The notes: generated from the letters alone by a model not told the origin. 64,000 nt of DNA from Marinospirillum perlucidum (GCF_003336805.1 NZ_QFWJ01000012.1:38914-102913), one strand, 5' to 3'. Positions 28,240 through 38,087 are shown, numbered from the stretch's first letter. Translations and numbers: made by a program.

Positions 28240-30360
28240 CTATTGCCCTATGGTTGCCACTATGGTGATTTGTTTATTGTCTGGAATTTCCTGATAAGAA
28301 AGCACGTGCACATTCTGAATACCATAGCGCACAAATCTGGCCATAACCGGCCGTACAGGCGCGGCCGTTACCAGCACTGCTGGATTACCCTGCATTTCCT
28401 GCTGTTGAGCTACTTCACTCAGCGATTGCTGCAGCTTCTCGGCCATGGCTGGCTCCAGAATCAGCTGATCACTTTCACCCCCCTGCTGGGCAGCCTGCTG
28501 CACACTCTTCAGTAGCAGTTGCTCCAATTCAGGCTCCAAAGTAATAACGGCCAGGTGCTCACTGGGTCCGGTAATAGCCTGAACAATCGAGCGGGAGAGT
28601 GCAACCCTGACCGCCGTAGTTAACTGGATAGGGTCACGGGTTGTATGTGCCGCTTCCACCAGTGCCTGGGCGATGGAGCGAAAATCTTTAACGGGAACCT
28701 GCTCGGTTAACAGATTCTGAAGCACCTTCAGCAGCACTGACAGGGTCACGCTATCCGGTACCAGCTGTTCGGACAGCTTGGGAGCGGATTGGGCCAGCAT
28801 ATCCAGCATCTTCTGAACATCATCATGGCCAATCAACTCATGAGCATAATCATGCATGATCTGGTTAAGCTGCGTCGCGATCACGGTACTGGCATCAACA
28901 ACAGTATAGCCTAGGGTCTGAGCTTCTTCGCGTTGGGAAGGATTGATCCAAACGGCTTCCAGACCAAAGGCCGGATCCCGCCCCTTGATACCATTAATCG
29001 GCCCGTAAACCTGGCCGGGGTTGATTGCCATTTCGCGCTCAGGATGAACATCGGCCTCACCAATAGTCACCCCCTTGAGGATAATCCGGTAGCTGTTGGG
29101 GCTAAGATCCAGGTTGTCGCGAATGTGTACCGAAGGCATCAAAAAGCCCAGATCCTGCGATAGCTTTTTACGTATCCCCTTGATACGGCCCAACAGCTGA
29201 CCACCCTGGGTCTTGTCCACCAGGGGAATCAAACGGTAGCCCACTTCCAGCCCCAAAAGATCAACCGGCGCCACATCCTGCCAATTGAGCTCCTTCTGAT
29301 CCACTTCATCAGGATCAGGTGTCATGGGCAGTTGACTGGCCGCCTGTTGAGTGGCCAACTCTTCTGCCAGCTGCTTTTGTTGCAAGCGATAAATCAAGTA
29401 GGCACCACCACCGGCAATGGCAGCCAGACTCAAAAAGGCCAGGTGCGGCATGCCGGGTACCAGCCCCATGATCACCATCAAGGTGGCGGCAACAGCCAGG
29501 GCCTTGGGGGTACCAAACATCTGCCGGGAGACCTGGGTGGAAATATTCTGCGAGGAGTTGACCCGGGTTACCATGATCGCCGCTGCGACAGAAAGCATCA
29601 GCGAAGGAATCTGGGCCACCAGACCATCACCAATGGTCAAGAGTACGTAGCGCTCGGTGGCGACGGAAAACTCCAGATCATGCTGCAGCATACCAATCAG
29701 CAGACCACCCACCATATTGATGACCAGGATCATGATGCCTGCCACGGCATCACCACGTACGAACTTACTGGCACCATCCATGGAACCGTAGAAATCAGCT
29801 TCCGAAGCAATTTCTTCACGGCGATTCTTGGCTTCTTCCTGGTCGATCAGGCCCGCATTCAAATCGGCATCAATCGCCATCTGTTTGCCCGGCATGGCAT
29901 CCAGAGTAAAGCGTGCACTTACCTCGGAAATTCGCCCGGCACCCTTGGTGATTACGACAAAGTTGATGATCATCAGGATCAGGAAGACGATTAAACCCAC
30001 CACATAGTTACCGCCGATCAAGACCGCACCAAAGGATTCAATAACCTTCCCCGCCGCATCACCACCTTCATGGCCTTCAAGCAGAACGATACGTGTTGAA
30101 GCCACATTCAAGGCCAGTCTTAACAGCGTGGCCACCAGCAGAATGGTAGGAAAAACAGCAAAGTCCAGGGGACGCAGGGAGTAGACAGCAACCAGCAGGA
30201 TGACAATGGCAAAAGCGATGTTGAAGGTAAAAAATACGTCCAGCAAAAACACTGGCATGGGCAGTGTCATCATGCCCAGCAGTGAGAGCAGAAATAGCGG
30301 TATCGCTATCTGGCTTTGCATGATGCTTTGAAAAGCACCTTGAAACTGGCTTCGATCCAT
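28240..30360 (-). CDS. flhA: Flagellar export gate protein FlhA
   Basis: Major subunit of the flagellar type III export gate, 706 residues. The N-terminal half has eight membrane helices and the FHIPEP-family signature (RLALNVASTRIVLL, then a cytoplasmic loop with ISEVSARFTLDAMPGKQMAIDADLNAG). The soluble C-terminal half (~340-706) docks chaperone-substrate complexes. It lies between flhB and flhF. The 116-base gap upstream holds no promoter I can support. Confidence 0.97.
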   Translation of the reverse strand: MDRSQFQGAFQSIMQSQIAIPLFLLSLLGMMTLPMPVFLLDVFFTFNIAFAIVILLVAVYSLRPLDFAVFPTILLVATLLRLALNVASTRIVLLEGHEGGDAAGKVIESFGAVLIGGNYVVGLIVFLILMIINFVVITKGAGRISEVSARFTLDAMPGKQMAIDADLNAGLIDQEEAKNRREEIASEADFYGSMDGASKFVRGDAVAGIMILVINMVGGLLIGMLQHDLEFSVATERYVLLTIGDGLVAQIPSLMLSVAAAIMVTRVNSSQNISTQVSRQMFGTPKALAVAATLMVIMGLVPGMPHLAFLSLAAIAGGGAYLIYRLQQKQLAEELATQQAASQLPMTPDPDEVDQKELNWQDVAPVDLLGLEVGYRLIPLVDKTQGGQLLGRIKGIRKKLSQDLGFLMPSVHIRDNLDLSPNSYRIILKGVTIGEADVHPEREMAINPGQVYGPINGIKGRDPAFGLEAVWINPSQREEAQTLGYTVVDASTVIATQLNQIMHDYAHELIGHDDVQKMLDMLAQSAPKLSEQLVPDSVTLSVLLKVLQNLLTEQVPVKDFRSIAQALVEAAHTTRDPIQLTTAVRVALSRSIVQAITGPSEHLAVITLEPELEQLLLKSVQQAAQQGGESDQLILEPAMAEKLQQSLSEVAQQQEMQGNPAVLVTAAPVRPVMARFVRYGIQNVHVLSYQEIPDNKQITIVATIGQ

Positions 30361-30476
30361 TGGTCACCTGGTTGAAATAAACGCGGGGCTGCCTGCAAAG
30401 GCACCGACGCAGAAGTATGCCAAGTTATCCCTGTGAAATAAACTCCAGGCGTTTGACTTCCTGTGGATAATTGTAA

Positions 30477-31619
30477 TCAGTCCTCACCCGGATCCAGTTC
30501 TGCAGGCACATCCACCTGACCTATATCACCCGGTTTCTTGGCCTTGCCCGCCTTGTACTGTTTCATTTGATAGACCCAGGCCAGCACTTGAGCAACAGCC
30601 ATATACAATTGCTGGGGAATTTCATCACCAATTTCCGTGGAGAAATAGACCGCCCGGGCCAGAGGAGGCAACTGCACCACGGGAATTTCATAATAATCGG
30701 CAATTTCCCGAATTTTAGCCGCTACCTGTTCCTGCCCTTTGGCCAGGAGCAGGGGCGCGGAATTGCCATCATCGTCATATTTCAGAGCAACGGCATAATG
30801 GGTGGGGTTGGTGATTACCACGTCGGCATCAGGTACATCGGACATCATACGCCTCTGCGCCATCTCCATTTGCATGCGGCGAATACGACTTTTAACTTCC
30901 GGCTTACCCTCAGTGTTTTTCTGCTCGTCCTTGACCTCCTGAAGTGTCATCTTCAGTTTTTCGTTGTGCTGGTAGATCTGCCAGGGCACATCAATCAACA
31001 CCACAACTATCAACGACAAACTAATCGCCAGAAAAGCCCAGATCACCAGATAACTGCCCTTGGCGATCGCTGGCTTTAAGGCCATGGCACCCAGAACAGC
31101 AAACTCTTCACTCAGCCCGTAGATGATGACATAGGAAGTTGCCGCCACCAGTGCCACCTTGGCTACCGACTTCACAAACTCCATCAGAGAGTTCTTGGAA
31201 AAGATCCGTTTAATACCGGCGATGGGTTCCAGTTTACTGAACTTAGGGGCCAGCGCCTTGGCCGTCATATTCCACCCCCCCACCATAATCTGGGAGATAG
31301 CACCAATCAGGAAGAGCACGATAAGAAAAGGCAGGATTGATTGAATAGCCTGCCAGACGGATTCATTAATGTGCTTGAACATGGCCTCCTGGGTCATGAC
31401 ATCTTCACGTGACAGCTTGAAGTTATAAGCAAACAACTCCATCGCCTTGTTACCCATCCAGGCACCAAACACCAAAAGAGCGCCACCTGCCGCCAGCAGC
31501 AAGAGGGCCGTACTCAATTCTTTTGAGCGGGCCACCTCCCCGTCTTTTTTCGCCTCTTCTTTGCGTTTCGACGTGGGTTCTTCTGTTTTTTCCTGTCCGT
31601 CCTGATTTTCCTGTGCCAT
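30477..31619 (-). CDS. flhB: Flagellar export specificity switch protein FlhB
   Basis: Export-apparatus membrane protein of 380 residues. It has a charged N-terminus, four membrane helices (~38-210) and the cytoplasmic autocleavage domain with NPTH (271-274) in DVVITNPTHYAVALKY. Cleavage between Asn and Pro, sensed with FliK, switches export from hook to filament proteins. ATG 31619 was chosen: GGAG lies 8 bases upstream and it overlaps the fliR stop (TAATG). An upstream in-frame start at 31637 is less likely. Confidence 0.96.
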   Translation of the reverse strand: MAQENQDGQEKTEEPTSKRKEEAKKDGEVARSKELSTALLLLAAGGALLVFGAWMGNKAMELFAYNFKLSREDVMTQEAMFKHINESVWQAIQSILPFLIVLFLIGAISQIMVGGWNMTAKALAPKFSKLEPIAGIKRIFSKNSLMEFVKSVAKVALVAATSYVIIYGLSEEFAVLGAMALKPAIAKGSYLVIWAFLAISLSLIVVVLIDVPWQIYQHNEKLKMTLQEVKDEQKNTEGKPEVKSRIRRMQMEMAQRRMMSDVPDADVVITNPTHYAVALKYDDDGNSAPLLLAKGQEQVAAKIREIADYYEIPVVQLPPLARAVYFSTEIGDEIPQQLYMAVAQVLAWVYQMKQYKAGKAKKPGDIGQVDVPAELDPGED

Positions 31620-32395
31620 TAACCCAGCTCCAGCCAAGTTTGCATCAGTTGAAAGACATCGCGGGACATGCGATCAAAATGGAAAAGATACTCGGTCGAC
31701 CAGAACCAGAGCTCCAAAAGCCCCAGAATCATCATCGTCGGAAAACCGATAACAAAGATGTTTAGCTGGGGAGCGGCCCGGGTCACCACACCCAGCGCCA
31801 CGTTGACCACCAGCTTGGCAATAATAATCGGCATAGCCATCAAAAGCGCACCGGCAAACAGCCAGCCCCCCTGAACCGCTATCTGCCAGGCATGCTCACG
31901 CACAAAACCTTCAGTGCTGATTGGCAGGATAGTAAAACTTTCTGCCAGAGTATCAATAATCACCAGGTGACCACCAACAGCCAAAAAGACCAGGTTGGTC
32001 ATAATCAGGGCATAGGAACTCAGAACCGTTACGTTGATACCACTGGAAGGATCGGCCATCTGTGCCATCCCCATACCGATCTGCATGGCAACGATCTGAC
32101 CGAAAATAACAAAAACCTGGAAAAGCAACTGCACCAGAAACCCCAGGGAGGCACCAATAAGAATCTGCTGGGCCACCAGCAACCAGGTTTGCGGGGAAAG
32201 GCCATCCATCACGGGAACGGGTGGCAGCAGAGGCATGAGCAGCAAAGTGACCAGGATGGCCAGATAGATACGAATGGGCCCAGGCACGAAATTGGCACTG
32301 AAGATCGGAGCCGCCAAAAAAAACGCACTGATCCTGAAAAAAGGCCAGAGAAACGTCCCTATCCAGGCGGTTAGCTCAGCACCAGTCAAAGGCAT
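31619..32395 (-). CDS. fliR: Flagellar export protein FliR
   Basis: Integral membrane protein of the FliPQR export gate, 258 residues with about six hydrophobic helices. Typical features are the opening LTAWIGTFLWPFFRISAFFLAAPIFS and the central AMQIGMGMAQMADPSSG. It follows fliQ by 4 bases and overlaps flhB by one base. Confidence 0.95.
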   Translation of the reverse strand: MPLTGAELTAWIGTFLWPFFRISAFFLAAPIFSANFVPGPIRIYLAILVTLLLMPLLPPVPVMDGLSPQTWLLVAQQILIGASLGFLVQLLFQVFVIFGQIVAMQIGMGMAQMADPSSGINVTVLSSYALIMTNLVFLAVGGHLVIIDTLAESFTILPISTEGFVREHAWQIAVQGGWLFAGALLMAMPIIIAKLVVNVALGVVTRAAPQLNIFVIGFPTMMILGLLELWFWSTEYLFHFDRMSRDVFQLMQTWLELG

Positions 32396-32399
32396 GGCG

Positions 32400-32669
32400 C
32401 TAACCTATCATGTAGGGAATATTATTCGCCAGACGCTCAAAAAATTCGATCAGCATCCGCAGGATCATGGGGCCAGCCACAATCAGAGCGATTAGGGTCG
32501 CCATCAGACGTGGCAGAAAGCTCAGGGTTTGTTCATTGATCTGGGTCGCGGCCTGAAATACCGCAATAACCAAACCAGCCAGCAAGCTGGGTACAACGGC
32601 AATGGATACGATCGTAATAACCAAAAACAGCGCCTGACGCATAAGATCGACAGCAGTCTCAGGTGTCAT
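32400..32669 (-). CDS. fliQ: Flagellar export protein FliQ
   Basis: Small export-gate subunit of 89 residues with two membrane helices joined by a short polar loop (ATQINEQTLSFLPR). It opens with the family signature MTPETAVDLMRQAL. It lies between fliP and fliR in the standard order. Confidence 0.95.
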   Translation of the reverse strand: MTPETAVDLMRQALFLVITIVSIAVVPSLLAGLVIAVFQAATQINEQTLSFLPRLMATLIALIVAGPMILRMLIEFFERLANNIPYMIG

Positions 32670-32699
32670 ACCTCTCTCCCCTCAGCAAGCAGCAGGTCG

Positions 32700-33452
32700 C
32701 TAATAGCCATAACTGGCCGCCAGTGTCCCCATGATCAGTGTCCAGCCATCAACCAGCACAAAAAGCATGATCTTGAACGGTAGAGAGATAATAATGGGCG
32801 AGAGCATCATCATGCCCATGGCCATCAGGATACTGGCCACCACCATATCAATGATCAAAAAGGGGATAAATAACATGAAGCCGATCTGAAAGGCCGTTTT
32901 CAGCTCACTGGTCATAAAGGCAGGCACCAGCACCACAAAGGGCACATCAGCTTCCGATTCGAAGACCTCATAACCACCGATGCGGGCAAACATGTCCAGG
33001 TCAGTTTCACGGGTTTGCGCCAGCATGAATTCCATCAAGGGTGCCTTGGCCAACTCTACCGCCTCCAGGGGGGCAACCTCTTCAGCCAGATAGGGCTGCA
33101 GGGCTTCAGCATTCACCCTCTCCCAAACGGGCGTCATGATGAAAAAAGTCAGAAACAGGGCGATGCCCAGGATTATCTGGTTGGAAGGTGTTTGCTGCAG
33201 ACCTAGCGCCTGGCGCAAAATAGCCAAAACCACAATGGTCCGAGTAAAACTGGTCATCATGATCAGCATCGCTGGCAGGAACGTCAGCGCTGTCATGATG
33301 GCCAAAACCTGAATGGTCACCGAGTAGCTTTCACCACCCTCACCATCAGGCTGAACCCTGAGAGCTTCAATGCCCGGCAACTGACCGGCCCCGGCATCGA
33401 GCGAGAAGATCAGCAGGCCAAGCAAGACAAGGAGCAAAGGCTTAGCCTTCAT
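32700..33452 (-). CDS. fliP: Flagellar export protein FliP
   Basis: Core subunit of the export gate, 250 residues with a cleavable signal peptide (~1-22, ending in DAGAG) and four membrane helices. Family motifs include [34 protein letters not shown] and [19 protein letters not shown] start it at ATG 33452, which has AAGGA 8 bases upstream and lies inside the end of fliO. Two farther upstream in-frame starts would bury the signal peptide. Confidence 0.96.
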   Translation of the reverse strand: MKAKPLLLVLLGLLIFSLDAGAGQLPGIEALRVQPDGEGGESYSVTIQVLAIMTALTFLPAMLIMMTSFTRTIVVLAILRQALGLQQTPSNQIILGIALFLTFFIMTPVWERVNAEALQPYLAEEVAPLEAVELAKAPLMEFMLAQTRETDLDMFARIGGYEVFESEADVPFVVLVPAFMTSELKTAFQIGFMLFIPFLIIDMVVASILMAMGMMMLSPIIISLPFKIMLFVLVDGWTLIMGTLAASYGY

Positions 33453-33903
33453 GCTTGGAATCCTTTTCATGAGATGCGTCGCTGGTCGACGCGCTGTTTT
33501 TCTGTTTCCACTGTTGCAGCAATTGGGAAAAACCCGCCTTGCCACTGCTACTGCCGGCAAGATCAATGGGCTTTTCCAATTCATGCAGACAGTTAATCTG
33601 GTTGGCCGTCACACCCAGCAGCAATTGCTGATCGCCCACCTGGACCAGTGTCAAGCGCTCGCGATTACTGAGAGGCAGCACAGCAATGACCTTGAGCGCC
33701 CGATGAGGATTATAGCCGGGAACCAGGCGCATTCTTTTAGCCACCCAGGCCAATACCAACATCAAGGCAATGACGGCGACCAGACCCAGGGTCACCTGCA
33801 TCATGGCCGAAGCCGTTGAGGCTGTACTACCCATTTCCTGGGTTTCGGCCCGAAGAGCATCAGCGACACCCAGGCTAGTCAGCGCCAAAAGCAGTTGCCG
33901 CAT
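33442..33903 (-). CDS. fliO: Flagellar biosynthesis protein FliO
   Basis: Membrane protein of 153 residues that helps assemble the FliP ring. It has an N-terminal hydrophobic segment (probable signal sequence), one membrane helix (~33-53) and a cytoplasmic part with the FliO-type [33 protein letters not shown] stretch, followed by a polar, Lys/Ser-rich tail. Sequence is poorly conserved, as usual for FliO. Position between fliN and fliP is decisive. Confidence 0.9.
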   Translation of the reverse strand: MRQLLLALTSLGVADALRAETQEMGSTASTASAMMQVTLGLVAVIALMLVLAWVAKRMRLVPGYNPHRALKVIAVLPLSNRERLTLVQVGDQQLLLGVTANQINCLHELEKPIDLAGSSSGKAGFSQLLQQWKQKNSASTSDASHEKDSKHEG

Positions 33904-33939
33904 TACTGCTCTCCCCCCGGCTGAAGTAATAAACCGCTA

Positions 33940-34482
33940 TCAACGCAGGCGTTTGATACGTTCGGATGGACTGACAACATCGGTCAGGCGAATCCCGAAT
34001 TTCTCATTGACCATGACCACCTCGCCGTGAGCAATCAAGGTCCCGTTGACCTTCACATCCAGTGGTTCACCGGCCAGGCGATCCAGTTCGATTACCGAAC
34101 CCTGGTTTAGCTGGAGCAGGTTACGGATGGCGATCTCGGTATTACCGACTTCCATGGCGATGGTCACCGGAATATCCATGATCACTTCAAGATTGGGGTT
34201 ATCACCTTCAAAGCTGGTGGAGTCGTCTTCCAGATATTCCAGTGGAGCCGACTCGATATCGTCTTCACTAATATCCTCGTCACTGACGTTTTCCGCAGCG
34301 GCAGCCTGTTCCTGTAAAGCCGCCCCCCAGTCATCATCGTCGCCACCATCTTCACTGACACCCTGCTCTTCCATGGCTGCCGCCCAATCATCTTCAGCAC
34401 CGCCACCGTCTGCAGATTCATCCAGTGCTGCGGCCCAGTCTTCCGTATCATTGGTGTTTTCGTTGTTTTCTTCGTCACTCAT
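33940..34482 (-). CDS. fliN: Flagellar motor switch protein FliN
   Basis: C-ring protein of 180 residues, longer than the 137 of E. coli FliN. The C-terminal ~80 residues are the SpoA domain (LEVIMDIPVTIAMEVG, then NQGSVIELDRLAGEPLDVKVNG and ITPSER-like VVSPSERIKRLR). The N-terminal ~95 residues are very acidic and hold three copies of a D-D-W-A-A-A-L-x-E-Q motif, centred on W16, W33 and W52. E. coli FliN has this motif once. See findings. Confidence 0.96.
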   Translation of the reverse strand: MSDEENNENTNDTEDWAAALDESADGGGAEDDWAAAMEEQGVSEDGGDDDDWGAALQEQAAAAENVSDEDISEDDIESAPLEYLEDDSTSFEGDNPNLEVIMDIPVTIAMEVGNTEIAIRNLLQLNQGSVIELDRLAGEPLDVKVNGTLIAHGEVVMVNEKFGIRLTDVVSPSERIKRLR

Positions 34483-34535
34483 AATAATTTCCCATCAATG
34501 TTCAATATCAGGCCTTTCATTAGCAGGCATAGCAG

Positions 34536-35513
34536 TTAGCGAACCAAGCGCACCTGCTCCTGGATTTTCAGTGCCAGATTATCACCAGAACGACCCATTT
34601 TACATTTATAAACAGGGACTCCATTGGCCTGGAGAGTGACATGGTCCGGCAAGTCAACCGGTATAATATCACCCGCTTCCAGATTAACGATATCACCCAG
34701 GGTCAAATCCTTATCCACCACTTTAACGTTCAGAGGTATCTTGGCCTCCATAATGTCGGCTCGGAGCGCACGCACCCAGCGTTCATCAATATCATCCACA
34801 TCCGATTGCACACCGGAATCCAGCTCTTCCCGAACCGGTTCGATCATGGAGTAGGGAATGGTGATGTGGAGATCGCCACCACCGCCGTCCAGTTCGATAT
34901 GGAAGGTACTGACTACCACTACTTCACTGGGACTAACGATGTTAGCCATGGCTGGGTTGACTTCAAACCCGATGTATTCAAAGTTCAAAGGCAAAACCGT
35001 GGCCCAGGCTTCTTTCAAGTCAATAAAAACCTGTTCCAGAACCTTCTGGACAATACGAATTTCTGTCGGAGTAAATTCACGGCCTTCAATCTTGGCATGC
35101 CGTCCATCCCCGCCAAAAAAGTTGTCCACCAGCTTGAAAACCAACTTGGCATCCATGACGAACAAGGAGGTGCCGCGCAGCGGGCGAATCTTAACCAGGT
35201 TCAAACTCGTGGGAACGTACAGCGTATGAACATATTCACCAAACTTCATAATCTGTACACCGCCGGAAGCCACGTGGGCACTACGACGTAAAAGATTGAA
35301 GAGGCTGATACGGGTATAGCGGGCAAAACGCTCGTTGATCATCTCCAAGGTCGGCATGCGACCACGAACGATACGATCCTGGCTGGTAATATCATAATTC
35401 TGGACATCACCGGAGTTCTCATCATCCTCACCGGGATCCGGCAGCTCATCGTCGTCCACGCCATGAAGGAGAAGATCAATTTCGTCCTGAGATAGCAGAT
35501 CCTGAACTGCCAT
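34536..35513 (-). CDS. fliM: Flagellar motor switch protein FliM
   Basis: C-ring switch protein of 325 residues. The N-terminal CheY-P-binding peptide LSQDEIDLLLHG (7-18) is intact. A flexible acidic linker, the middle CheC-like domain (with GGDGRHAKIEGREFTPTE) and the C-terminal SpoA domain follow. It is the receiver of the chemotaxis signal made by the che genes downstream. It lies between fliL and fliN. Confidence 0.97.
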   Translation of the reverse strand: MAVQDLLSQDEIDLLLHGVDDDELPDPGEDDENSGDVQNYDITSQDRIVRGRMPTLEMINERFARYTRISLFNLLRRSAHVASGGVQIMKFGEYVHTLYVPTSLNLVKIRPLRGTSLFVMDAKLVFKLVDNFFGGDGRHAKIEGREFTPTEIRIVQKVLEQVFIDLKEAWATVLPLNFEYIGFEVNPAMANIVSPSEVVVVSTFHIELDGGGGDLHITIPYSMIEPVREELDSGVQSDVDDIDERWVRALRADIMEAKIPLNVKVVDKDLTLGDIVNLEAGDIIPVDLPDHVTLQANGVPVYKCKMGRSGDNLALKIQEQVRLVR

Positions 35514-35567
35514 AAATTGCCACCTTAAACTGTCAGTTATTATCTTGGAGTTAAGCCTGAAAGCCGC

Positions 35568-36059
35568 TTATTGTAAAACAAAGTCAGTAATCAGGACTTC
35601 ATCGATCTGAGCGCCTTCACGCCCAACGACTGCCTGGACCACTTCAGCCGCACTGGCCTGAAGTTGGCGTTTTCCTTCTGGCGTCTGCAGGGTCTGGTAA
35701 TCCTGCTCGGTAAACAAGCGATTGAGATCATTCTTGATTCGCGGCATGTGCATTTCCACTGCAGCAACCACTTCATGGTCTGCTCCCTTGATCGAAAGGG
35801 ACAGCTGCATAAAGCGCTGCTTGCGATCCGAAGAAATCAGTGGGGTTACAAAAGCCTGTTCAAAGGAATAATAGGCAGCTGTATTCAACTCGATACCACC
35901 CTCCTCTTCCTGAGTAACGGCTTCAGACTCAGGCTCTCCCGAATCCTTATCCAGAAAGAAAAGGGTCCCCCCGACGGCCAGAGCTAGGATGATGGCTATA
36001 CCTACGACCAGCCCGCCAATAATCAGCAGTTTTTTCTTGCCACCATTTTCATCAGCCAT
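35568..36059 (-). CDS. fliL: Flagellar basal body-associated protein FliL
   Basis: Stator-associated protein of 163 residues: a basic cytoplasmic start (KKKLL), one membrane helix (~12-34) and a periplasmic SPFH/stomatin-like domain typical of FliL (YYSFEQAFVTPLISSDRKQRFMQLSLSIK..., ending ITDFVLQ). It follows fliK by 20 bases. Confidence 0.95.
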   Translation of the reverse strand: MADENGGKKKLLIIGGLVVGIAIILALAVGGTLFFLDKDSGEPESEAVTQEEEGGIELNTAAYYSFEQAFVTPLISSDRKQRFMQLSLSIKGADHEVVAAVEMHMPRIKNDLNRLFTEQDYQTLQTPEGKRQLQASAAEVVQAVVGREGAQIDEVLITDFVLQ

Positions 36060-36079
36060 ACAATGTCTTCTCCAAAAGC

Positions 36080-37531
36080 TTAAGCGTAATAGTCTACCAG
36101 ACCCAACGGCTCATCAAAGTAACTGACTACCCCTGCCTGTTCCGAAGACTCACCGGCCCCGGTATCGCCAGCCAGTCCCTGGGATGAACCGCTGCCAGCC
36201 TCTCCTTCCTGCTGCTCACCGTCACCGGAATAGGATTCTTCAGAAACCGAAGCGTCTGTCAGTGACAACCCCTGTTCTTCCATCATTTCCCGTAAACGTG
36301 GCAAGGCGTTTTCCATGAGATCCCGAGCCTGGGCATTAGGTGACTGAAAGACCACCGAAGCCTGATCTCCCTGGACACGTAACTGGATTTTCATCTTGCC
36401 CAAATCCGGTGGGTCCAGTCGCATTTCAGCTATCTGCATCCCACGGGTTTGCATCATTTGAATCCGGTTAGCCAAGGCTTCAGCATTGGCTTGAGCAGCC
36501 GCCTGGGCCATGCCCGGCGTCATCGGCATACCCGGCATACTGGCAGCCATTCGAGCTACTGCAGGCTGGGCTGATGGCGTATTGCCCAGTCCCATACCCG
36601 CCGCCTGAATCAGCTGTTGCATGGATTCGCCGGTAGCCTTGTTGTTAATTACACTGGTATCGCCCCGGCCCAGTCTCGCCACCAGGTGCTCCAGCTTGTC
36701 GTTGCCCTTATTTTCCTGCTGACCATCCTGAAAGTTTTTGGAAGTTTCGGTAGCATCGCGGGATAACTGCTGCCCAGGCTTTTCAGCAACGCCAGCCAGC
36801 TCTGTCCTCTGAGCAGCCACCTCCTGTCCGGGTGGCTGGGTTCTGACTCGCAGTTCACCCACCTGACTGTCATATCGAAGTCCAGCCAACTGACGTAAAT
36901 CCAGATCCGCAGCCTGCAATCGAGCCAGTAGCTGCTGGACTCCCTGCTGCATTTCCTGTAAATCCATATCCAGGCTGGCAGCCAATTCACCCAGCATCTG
37001 CTGCAGGTTTTCCGGCAGCAGATTTTTCAGGCTGTCCAGATCCCCTTCGGCCAGAGCCGTTTGCAATTCTTGCATTTCTTCATCGCTCATTCCCTGCAGC
37101 CATTGCCTGACTTCTGCGAGTAACTCGTTGGCTTTTTCTGGATCCAGCGAATCGAGCACGCGTGCAGTTTCTTCAGGAAGCGGCAATTTCTCGCCACCCA
37201 CCGGCACATCCTTACCACCGGCAGCTACCGCTCTAGTCGTTTCCGCTGCTGAATCTGGATTCTGATCTGTCGTTTTGCGTTCCAGGGAGCGGCTTGTAGA
37301 GCGCTCTAAAACGACTTCATCGCCCTGCGGGCCTGCTGCCTGTCCTTCCTGTCGACTGGTCACGCGACTAGCGGAAGTTTCATCAGCGGCGGACTGCTGA
37401 ACCCGGCTTTGCAATTGCTGGTGAAAAGCTTGTTTATTTTCGGCAGAAGCAGCCTGAGGTGCTCGCAAACCAGATCTCTGGGTAGGCGAGGGAGTATTTA
37501 AAAATACTTGCAAATTAGCGGATGAATTCAT
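36080..37531 (-). CDS. fliK: Flagellar hook-length control protein FliK
   Basis: Molecular ruler of 483 residues. The N-terminal ~350 residues are polar, low complexity and secreted. The C-terminal Flg_hook domain (~365-440) contains MQIAEMRLDPPDLGKMKIQLRVQGDQASVVFQSPNAQARDLMENALPRLREMM, read here in parts, ending in the core LPRLREMMEEQGLSL. It lies between fliJ and fliL, the normal place for fliK. A candidate sigma-54 promoter lies 75 bases upstream. A second FliK-like gene is at 16656. Confidence 0.94.
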   Translation of the reverse strand: MNSSANLQVFLNTPSPTQRSGLRAPQAASAENKQAFHQQLQSRVQQSAADETSASRVTSRQEGQAAGPQGDEVVLERSTSRSLERKTTDQNPDSAAETTRAVAAGGKDVPVGGEKLPLPEETARVLDSLDPEKANELLAEVRQWLQGMSDEEMQELQTALAEGDLDSLKNLLPENLQQMLGELAASLDMDLQEMQQGVQQLLARLQAADLDLRQLAGLRYDSQVGELRVRTQPPGQEVAAQRTELAGVAEKPGQQLSRDATETSKNFQDGQQENKGNDKLEHLVARLGRGDTSVINNKATGESMQQLIQAAGMGLGNTPSAQPAVARMAASMPGMPMTPGMAQAAAQANAEALANRIQMMQTRGMQIAEMRLDPPDLGKMKIQLRVQGDQASVVFQSPNAQARDLMENALPRLREMMEEQGLSLTDASVSEESYSGDGEQQEGEAGSGSSQGLAGDTGAGESSEQAGVVSYFDEPLGLVDYYA

Positions 37532-37604
37532 GGGCTAGACTCTCATCAGTTCCTGTCTTTGCACTTGGCAAAAACAACAACGGTTGCTGGTTAGCCAACT
37601 GTCA

Positions 37605-37620
37605 TGCAGGATACATGCCA
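37605..37620 (-). promoter_or_regulatory. Candidate sigma-54 promoter upstream of fliK
   Basis: On the minus strand TGGCAT, five bases, and CTGCA reproduce the -24/-12 layout of TGGCAC-N5-TTGCA, with the invariant GG and GC exactly ten bases apart. It lies about 75 bases before the fliK ATG and just beyond the fliJ stop. A sigma-54 activator, FleR, is encoded nearby. Confidence 0.5.
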
Positions 37621-38070
37621 CTACTGGGATTTATGCGCAAAGCGTAGATTGGTGTACTCGTCTGCGAGTTTCTGTTCGCGTCGACCGGCCAAGCGTTCTT
37701 CTTCTTCTCGTGCCGCTTCTATAAGGCTTTCCAGGCCCTTGGCACGGGCCCGGGTCTTTATCCAGTGTTCGGTTACCTGCTGCTTTTGCCTTTGCAGCAA
37801 CTCCAGCTGCTCGTCCTGCTGCACTTGGGCTAATTCCAAACGCTGCACAAAGGACTGATAACGCAGAACGGCCTGAATATCCATGCGTCGTCCGGGCTCA
37901 TCTCCGCAACGCATCATTTGCAGGTATTCCTTTTCATAAACCTTCAGCTGTTGCTTGGTGGCTTCTTCCTGTTCGATCTTCTGGTTCAAATAGCCCAGAG
38001 CCCGACTGGCTTCATCAACCTTGCCTTCGGCCAATTTAAGAACGGGTTGCAAACGCTTTTCTCGGCTCAT
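37621..38070 (-). CDS. fliJ: Flagellar export chaperone FliJ
   Basis: Short soluble coiled-coil protein of 149 residues, about the usual length, that links the FliI ATPase ring to FlhA and escorts export chaperones. The whole sequence is a charged helical hairpin beginning RLQPVLKLAEGKVDEASRAL, which fits FliJ. It lies 17 bases after the fliI stop. Confidence 0.92.
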   Translation of the reverse strand: MSREKRLQPVLKLAEGKVDEASRALGYLNQKIEQEEATKQQLKVYEKEYLQMMRCGDEPGRRMDIQAVLRYQSFVQRLELAQVQQDEQLELLQRQKQQVTEHWIKTRARAKGLESLIEAAREEEERLAGRREQKLADEYTNLRFAHKSQ

Positions 38071-38087
38071 GATTCCACCTGTTCAGG

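Noticed and set aside
30406..30422. Sigma-54-like TGGCAT/CTGCG upstream of flhA
   Set aside because: GG to GC spacing is nine bases, one short of the strict spacing; scored as chance.
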